Shown here: positions 6,171 to 9,619 of the stretch, one piece after another
Layout: each line of letters begins with the position of its first letter
How positions within the stretch are numbered: the first letter of the stretch is position 1
Origin: Desulfobacterales bacterium
Lineage (GTDB): Bacteria; Desulfobacterota; Desulfobacteria; Desulfobacterales; Desulfobacteraceae
Assembly: GCA_022361315.1 (NCBI GenBank)
Contig: JAKSBB010000550.1
Coordinates: 1-9,619 of the forward strand
Length of the DNA stretch: 9,619 bases
Reading direction: 5' to 3'
Position numbers and translations under genes: made by a program
Notes under the pieces: model-generated
Database searches by the model: none
Told to the model about the DNA's origin: nothing
What the model saw: the letters and a program-made list of their open reading frames with translations, nothing else

Positions 6171-7025
6171 ATGCCATACGTCTACGCCATGGGCGCCGTG
6201 CTCTGCTGGGCCAGCCTGCCTGCCGCCATCGGCTCCGGTCTTACCGGATTAAGTGTTTCCGCGCTGATGGCGGTGAGTTTTACCAGTGCCGCCATCTTTT
6301 TATACGCCAGGGATGTCCTGGCCACCCGGTCCTTTAAGATCTTTGTTCCCGGGATGAAGCCCAGCCTGCTGGGGATCTGGGGGATATTTCTCTACCACTT
6401 TCTCTACTACAAAACCATGGATCTGGCCCCGATGGCGGAAGGGACCATCCTGGCCACCACCTGGTCCTTCTGGATCGTGGTGTTCTCCTCGGTGATCACA
6501 TTTAAACGGCTGCGGCCGGCCATCTTAATCACGGCCTGCATCGGTTTGTTCGGGGCAGGTATGGTCATTGCCTCAGGCAAAAGCCTCTCCTTTTCATCCG
6601 GCCATATGGCCGGCTACGGATTCGCCCTGCTCTGCGGCCTGATATGGTCCAGCTTTTCCGTTACCCTGCCCCTGATGAAACTGGATAAAGATCCCATGAC
6701 GGCCTATACCATTTATGCTGCCGTGATCTCCCTTAGCATGTTTCTGATGTCCGGGGATACCACCATACCGGGGCGTACGGCACTGCTGTCTGCCGTTTAC
6801 CTGGGATGTGTGCCTTTAGGGCTGTCCTTTTTCTTCTGGAACCGGGCGCTCAGCACGGGAAATGTGACGATTATCGGTTATCTGACTTATCTGACCCCGC
6901 CCCTGGCGGTGCTTATGGTGAGTCTGATCCATGGCGAACAGGTGTCGATGCAAGTGCTGGCGGGTATGGGGGTGATTATCGGTGCCGCCCTGCTGGGGAA
7001 GTTCTTTTTAAAAGATCCGGGCTAA
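6171..7025 (+). CDS. DMT-superfamily (EamA/YddG-like) exporter
   Basis: A 284-residue inner-membrane transporter of the drug/metabolite superfamily, normal length, with about ten hydrophobic segments arranged as two EamA repeats of five helices. It begins directly in TM1 (MPYVYAMGAVLCWASLPAAI). The first repeat ends near LFGAGMVIASGK; the second begins with YGFALLCGLIWSSFSVTLPL. Segments such as LIWSSFSV and LSFFFWNRALSTGNVTIIGY, followed by LTYLTPPLA, resemble E. coli YddG, an exporter of aromatic amino acids, more than generic RhaT-type members; this is a comparison from memory, not a search. Substrate is therefore unproven; export of amino acids or related metabolites is the best guess. 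It is convergent with the CPBP protease gene, with 10 bp between stops and no convincing bidirectional terminator. Confidence 0.9.
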   Translation: MPYVYAMGAVLCWASLPAAIGSGLTGLSVSALMAVSFTSAAIFLYARDVLATRSFKIFVPGMKPSLLGIWGIFLYHFLYYKTMDLAPMAEGTILATTWSFWIVVFSSVITFKRLRPAILITACIGLFGAGMVIASGKSLSFSSGHMAGYGFALLCGLIWSSFSVTLPLMKLDKDPMTAYTIYAAVISLSMFLMSGDTTIPGRTALLSAVYLGCVPLGLSFFFWNRALSTGNVTIIGYLTYLTPPLAVLMVSLIHGEQVSMQVLAGMGVIIGAALLGKFFLKDPG

Positions 7026-7035
7026 GCGCCTAAGG

Positions 7036-8454
7036 CTAGCCGCCTTTATGTACAACCGGGGCAATCCGGTCCAGCATCTTGAGCCCCTTTTCAGCAGCGG
7101 CCAGGAGAGTTTCGTTTTCCGGATATTCCACCCGTAGTTGTTCAAAGAAACTGCGGCTGAGATCAAACCGTTTAAGCATATAGTAGGACCAGGCCTTGAG
7201 GGAAAGCGCGGTGCCGGCTTCCTCACTGTCAGGACCGTAGGTTTTTAGCAATGTATCGGCCGCCACCACAGTCCGCCAATAATCCCCCAGACGGTAGTAG
7301 TAGATGGAGGCCAGTTTAAGCGCGGCCTTGCGGGAAGCATCCCGGTCATCCGGATACCAGTGTTCAACTGCGGTGAGGGCGTTGGCGGATTTTTTCCAGG
7401 CCTTCTTCCCCCAGGTATCTTCGGCCCAGGTCAACTGTGCCCCGGCGCTTTCCTGTTTTTCCACCCAGGCAGGGGGCGCATCCGCCAGCCAGTGGGGACG
7501 CGACATGGCCTGGTTGAGATTATGAGCCGGGTGATGGAAATTGGAGACCGCCATGATGATAAAGGGAACAGAAACCAGACCGTTTTTAAGGCAGTGAATA
7601 AATACGGGGCAAAGCAGACCGCCCCTTTTTTCGCAAACCACACCCAGGACAACACCCAGGACAAAAATACCGCAGTTACCGGCGATGCCATAGGGGTGGC
7701 AGACCGCAAACAAAAAAGCCTGGCCCGTGCAGGCAGCAGGCACAGACATCCTGGTTTTCAGAAATCCGAAAACATAGCCCCGGAATATGATCTCCTCAAT
7801 CACCGGCAGAATGGTAAAGGCCATGACCAGCCAGAAAATAATTGCCGAGCTGTTGGGGGCGTGGTTGATATACCGGATAAGGGAATGGGGGGTTACCGGT
7901 GTATCCAGAACTGCGGTGGCCATCACCATGACCAGGGTGATCCCGATGTTGACGGGGATAACCATGCCAAGGGAAAAGAGGAACTCCCATATCGCGGACT
8001 TCAGTGTCCGGCCCCTGAAAAAGGGCCTCAGCCCCAAATACCGGCCGGCGGTGAGGGCAACCCCCAGGGAGCACCCCTCAAATACGATGGTAACCAGGAT
8101 CAGCAGGGGCATAACCAGCCAGGGCCGGAAGGCGACGGCCTCCCATTCAAAAAGGAAACGGCCGCCCCCGTAATACAGGGCAAACACCCCGGCGGGTATC
8201 ATCAGGTAAATCCAGGGCAGCCCCGGTTCCCTGGGATCCGCAGGCATTGCCAGATTTGAAGGTTTCAGGACTTCCCAGGTAGGGTCGCGGCCCTCTGCCG
8301 ACAATTCAGACCGGGCCAGATACGTCCTGGCAAGCGCATAGCGATCCGGAAACCGTTCCCGGTCAATGGCAGCAACAATCTGCCGGAGTTCTGCCGGTGA
8401 ACTGTTTTTAAGATATGTCTCATAGGATTTGGGATGTGAAGGATCATTCGCCAT
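7036..8454 (-). CDS. CPBP-family intramembrane metalloprotease with TPR-like C-terminal tail
   Basis: A 472-residue membrane protein (numbering from ATG 8454). Residues 1-75 are hydrophilic. About six to eight hydrophobic segments (80-315) carry the CPBP/CAAX-protease (ABI) motifs in order: E220-E221-x3-R225 (EEIIFRG), F249-x3-H253 (FAVCH) and H287-x3-N291 (HCLKN). These are the glutamates and histidines expected to bind the active-site metal, so the enzyme looks intact. Residues 348-472 are soluble helical repeats (WKKSANALTAVEHWYPDD, LKLASIYYYRLGDYWRTVV, LSLKAWSYYMLKRFDLSRSF) resembling tetratricopeptides; typical CPBP proteins lack this tail. The frame stays open upstream to 8640, but the first 41 extra residues are unlike protein. 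ATG 8454 has an SD (AGGGA) at nine bases; ATG 8517 is the alternative. Substrate is unknown; prenyl-protein processing, immunity and signalling are all known roles in the family. Confidence 0.88.
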   Translation of the reverse strand: MANDPSHPKSYETYLKNSSPAELRQIVAAIDRERFPDRYALARTYLARSELSAEGRDPTWEVLKPSNLAMPADPREPGLPWIYLMIPAGVFALYYGGGRFLFEWEAVAFRPWLVMPLLILVTIVFEGCSLGVALTAGRYLGLRPFFRGRTLKSAIWEFLFSLGMVIPVNIGITLVMVMATAVLDTPVTPHSLIRYINHAPNSSAIIFWLVMAFTILPVIEEIIFRGYVFGFLKTRMSVPAACTGQAFLFAVCHPYGIAGNCGIFVLGVVLGVVCEKRGGLLCPVFIHCLKNGLVSVPFIIMAVSNFHHPAHNLNQAMSRPHWLADAPPAWVEKQESAGAQLTWAEDTWGKKAWKKSANALTAVEHWYPDDRDASRKAALKLASIYYYRLGDYWRTVVAADTLLKTYGPDSEEAGTALSLKAWSYYMLKRFDLSRSFFEQLRVEYPENETLLAAAEKGLKMLDRIAPVVHKGG

Positions 8455-8517
8455 GAGTTTATGTCCCTGAATATTGGCCCATTCATATATGCCCGTGAAC
8501 GGTTCAGCCATTCCCAT

Positions 8518-8532
8518 ATTGGTGTCACCAAT
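8518..8532. promoter_or_regulatory. Operator-like palindrome ATTGGTGTCACCAAT upstream of the protease gene
   Basis: A perfect 7-1-7 inverted repeat that also reads ATTGGT-N3-ACCAAT, the arrangement of operators bound by FadR-subfamily GntR regulators such as PdhR. It falls about 5-20 bases into the presumed protease transcript, a position suited to repression. No GntR gene is in the window. If the protease actually starts at 8517 the site sits right at the start codon. Confidence 0.35.
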
Positions 8533-8662
8533 GCCTGGCTTCCTATAATACTCGGCTTTTTTCAAGGGTTTGTAAACCTTTGCGGTGCCTGCCGAGATTG
8601 GCCGTCCTCGGCCGGCCGGGGGATGAATGCCGCCGTCCATGGCCCACAGCGGTTGAAAATCA

Positions 8663-8691
8663 TTGACAATCCCCTGTTTTGTTTTTTACAT
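8663..8691 (+). promoter_or_regulatory. Candidate promoter of the luxR-type gene
   Basis: A perfect TTGACA (8663-8668) is followed after 17 bp by TTACAT (8686-8691), only three of six to a -10 consensus. The transcript would begin near 8698 with a leader of about 95 nt. The weak -10 would suit an activated promoter, but no lux-box-like dyad is visible upstream of it. Confidence 0.35.
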
Positions 8692-8792
8692 CTGAACCGG
8701 ATATGACATATTTTTCAGGTGCTCCGCCGCTCCGCTAATCCTAATGGGCATTCGATTCCTGCCCGTTCATAGAGAAAGGAGATACGCTTACA

Positions 8793-9539
8793 ATGATCCA
8801 CGCCCGGATACCGGACAGCATCATGGACGCGTCCTTTGAATTGATGGAAGACAGCTTTACCGTTGAAGACATTAAAGGGATAACCGCCCTGATGAGAAAG
8901 ACGGAAAACCTCATGGACGCCGATCACTCCGTCTGTGTTCTGGGAACCATGGCCCAGTGCCGTGTCATTGACTTTGCACTCCTCTTGAACATCAGCTTTC
9001 CGGATGAATGGGTAGAGTTATACACATCACAAAAGTATAACCGGGTGGACCCCATCGTGGATACCCATCTCAAGACCTTTTCCCCCCAGCTCTGGTCCGA
9101 GACCTATCAGCGTTGTGCTGCAATTGATCCGGCATTTATCCACCAATCCCGGGATTTCAAGCTTGTGAACGGCATCACCTACGGCCTGCCTGCCCCGGGC
9201 AAAGATATCAGCAGCCTCTTTTCCTTTTCCCGGGAATCATCTGCCGTTCCCTCCCATACCGCAGGCCTGGCCAAAATCCTGGTTCCCTATCTTCACAATG
9301 CCCTGGTCAGAGTCTACCTGAATAACGGCAGGGCAAAGACACCCGCCGGTATTTCCGGCAGGGAAAAAGAAGTTCTCAAATGGATCGGCAAAGGAAAAAC
9401 CAACTGGGAAATCTCAGTCATCCTCGGTATCAGTGAACGCACCGTTAAATTCCACGTCACCAATATTCTCAAAAAACTGGATGCCGCCACCCGCTCCCAG
9501 GCCATGGCCGTTGCATGGGAATCCGGGATTCTGCCCTGA
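8793..9539 (+). CDS. LuxR-family transcriptional regulator with acyl-homoserine-lactone-receptor domain
   Basis: A 248-residue quorum-sensing-type regulator. Residues about 20-170 form the autoinducer-binding domain: W73, Y77, D86-P87 and W101 occur at exactly the spacing of TraR W57, Y61, D70 and W85, the acyl-HSL pocket residues, and NGITYGLP (126-133) fits the conserved Gly region. Residues about 185-245 are the LuxR/GerE helix-turn-helix; E191, L195 and G201 match the invariant TraR E178, L182 and G188, and ISERTVKFHVTNILKKL is the recognition-helix region. Length is normal. SD AAAGGAG is eleven bases before the ATG. No luxI-type synthase is in the window, so this is either a LuxR solo or its partner lies just past the right edge. 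It is divergent from the CPBP protease gene. Non-HSL ligands are possible even with these residues. Confidence 0.93.
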   Translation: MIHARIPDSIMDASFELMEDSFTVEDIKGITALMRKTENLMDADHSVCVLGTMAQCRVIDFALLLNISFPDEWVELYTSQKYNRVDPIVDTHLKTFSPQLWSETYQRCAAIDPAFIHQSRDFKLVNGITYGLPAPGKDISSLFSFSRESSAVPSHTAGLAKILVPYLHNALVRVYLNNGRAKTPAGISGREKEVLKWIGKGKTNWEISVILGISERTVKFHVTNILKKLDAATRSQAMAVAWESGILP

Positions 9540-9590
9540 TCGCCACCGGCTTTCAGGACAGTTTCGACCCGGATAATACCAGCGGACAAC

Positions 9591-9617
9591 ACCTGTCCGT
9601 TCGGACAGTCGTTTTTT
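9591..9617 (+). terminator. Terminator-like hairpin with T6, also a lux-box-like dyad
   Basis: The 16-bp dyad CTGTCCG-TT-CGGACAG (9593-9608) folds as a six-bp stem with a GTTC tetraloop, extendable through an internal loop by AAC/GTT pairing, and T6 follows at 9612-9617. It lies about 50 nt after the LuxR stop, a normal terminator position. The same bases read as ACCTG...ACAG, sharing CTGT-N8-ACAG with the Vibrio fischeri lux box. Termination is the simpler reading. Confidence 0.55.
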
Positions 9618-9619
9618 AC

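Larger units (their letters stand above)
8455..8792. promoter_or_regulatory. Divergent intergenic region between CPBP protease and luxR-type genes
   Basis: This 338-bp stretch has no convincing gene. For the minus strand it contains a -10-like TATTAT (8550-8545) whose transcript would start near 8537, and the protease SD at 8464-8468. For the plus strand it contains a TTGACA promoter candidate and the LuxR gene SD (AAAGGAG, 8775-8781). The palindromes ATTGGTG-T-CACCAAT (8518-8532) and ATATG-A-CATAT (8701-8711) lie just downstream of the presumed starts of the two divergent transcripts. The minus-strand -35 is poor. Confidence 0.55.

Noticed and set aside
7026..7046. Bidirectional terminator between the DMT and protease genes
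   Set aside because: Only a five-bp AAGGC/GCCTT stem with no adequate T-run on either strand.
7360..8259. 299-residue plus-strand open frame
   Set aside because: Antisense to the CPBP protease; rich in G, N, H and P, with no hydrophobic core pattern, while the opposite strand carries complete protease motifs.
8455..8640. N-terminal extension of the CPBP protease to ATG 8640
   Set aside because: The extra residues are not protein-like, no SD fits 8640, and the stretch contains promoter- and operator-like elements; 8454 has a proper SD.

Overview
The window is 9.6 kb of protein-coding bacterial chromosome with moderately high GC, tight gene packing and clear Shine-Dalgarno sites. No rRNA, tRNA, CRISPR array, transposase or phage gene is visible. 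Gene content suggests a Gram-negative organism: an RND efflux pump with a lipoprotein adaptor, a signal-peptide-bearing lectin-like protein, and a PAS protein ending in a CxxC/CPxC module that I associate with deltaproteobacterial sulfate reducers and relatives (Desulfobacterota). The lineage is inferred from protein style only.

Left part (1-3462): the minus strand carries an efflux operon, adaptor (2283-1177) followed by an RND permease (1165-1) that runs off the left edge. It diverges from a secreted protein with a jelly-roll/LamG-like fold (2536-3462). The 252-bp divergent region holds a good promoter candidate for each direction, each with a palindrome in an operator-like position.

Middle part (3463-7025), all plus strand: an 80-residue protein of unknown function and an AraC-family regulator, probably co-transcribed; a PAS sensor with a C-terminal four-cysteine module followed in the same frame by a SpoIIAA/STAS-like protein; and a ten-TM DMT (EamA/YddG-like) exporter. 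A 10-bp hairpin lies between the last two.

Right part (7026-9619): a minus-strand CPBP (CAAX-protease-like) membrane metalloprotease with a helical, TPR-like tail faces the DMT gene and is divergent from a LuxR-family regulator (8793-9539). The LuxR protein has the residues of N-acyl-homoserine-lactone receptors at TraR spacing (W73, Y77, D86, W101; E191, L195, G201). About 50 bp after it is a 16-bp palindrome followed by T6. This can be read as a terminator or as a lux-box-like site for whatever gene lies just beyond the window.

The genes do not form one obvious pathway. The common theme is sensing and export: three regulators or sensors of different families, two exporters and two envelope proteins. 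The most interesting part is the right end, where a probable acyl-HSL receptor is followed by a dyad that could be its own target or an attenuator-like RNA.
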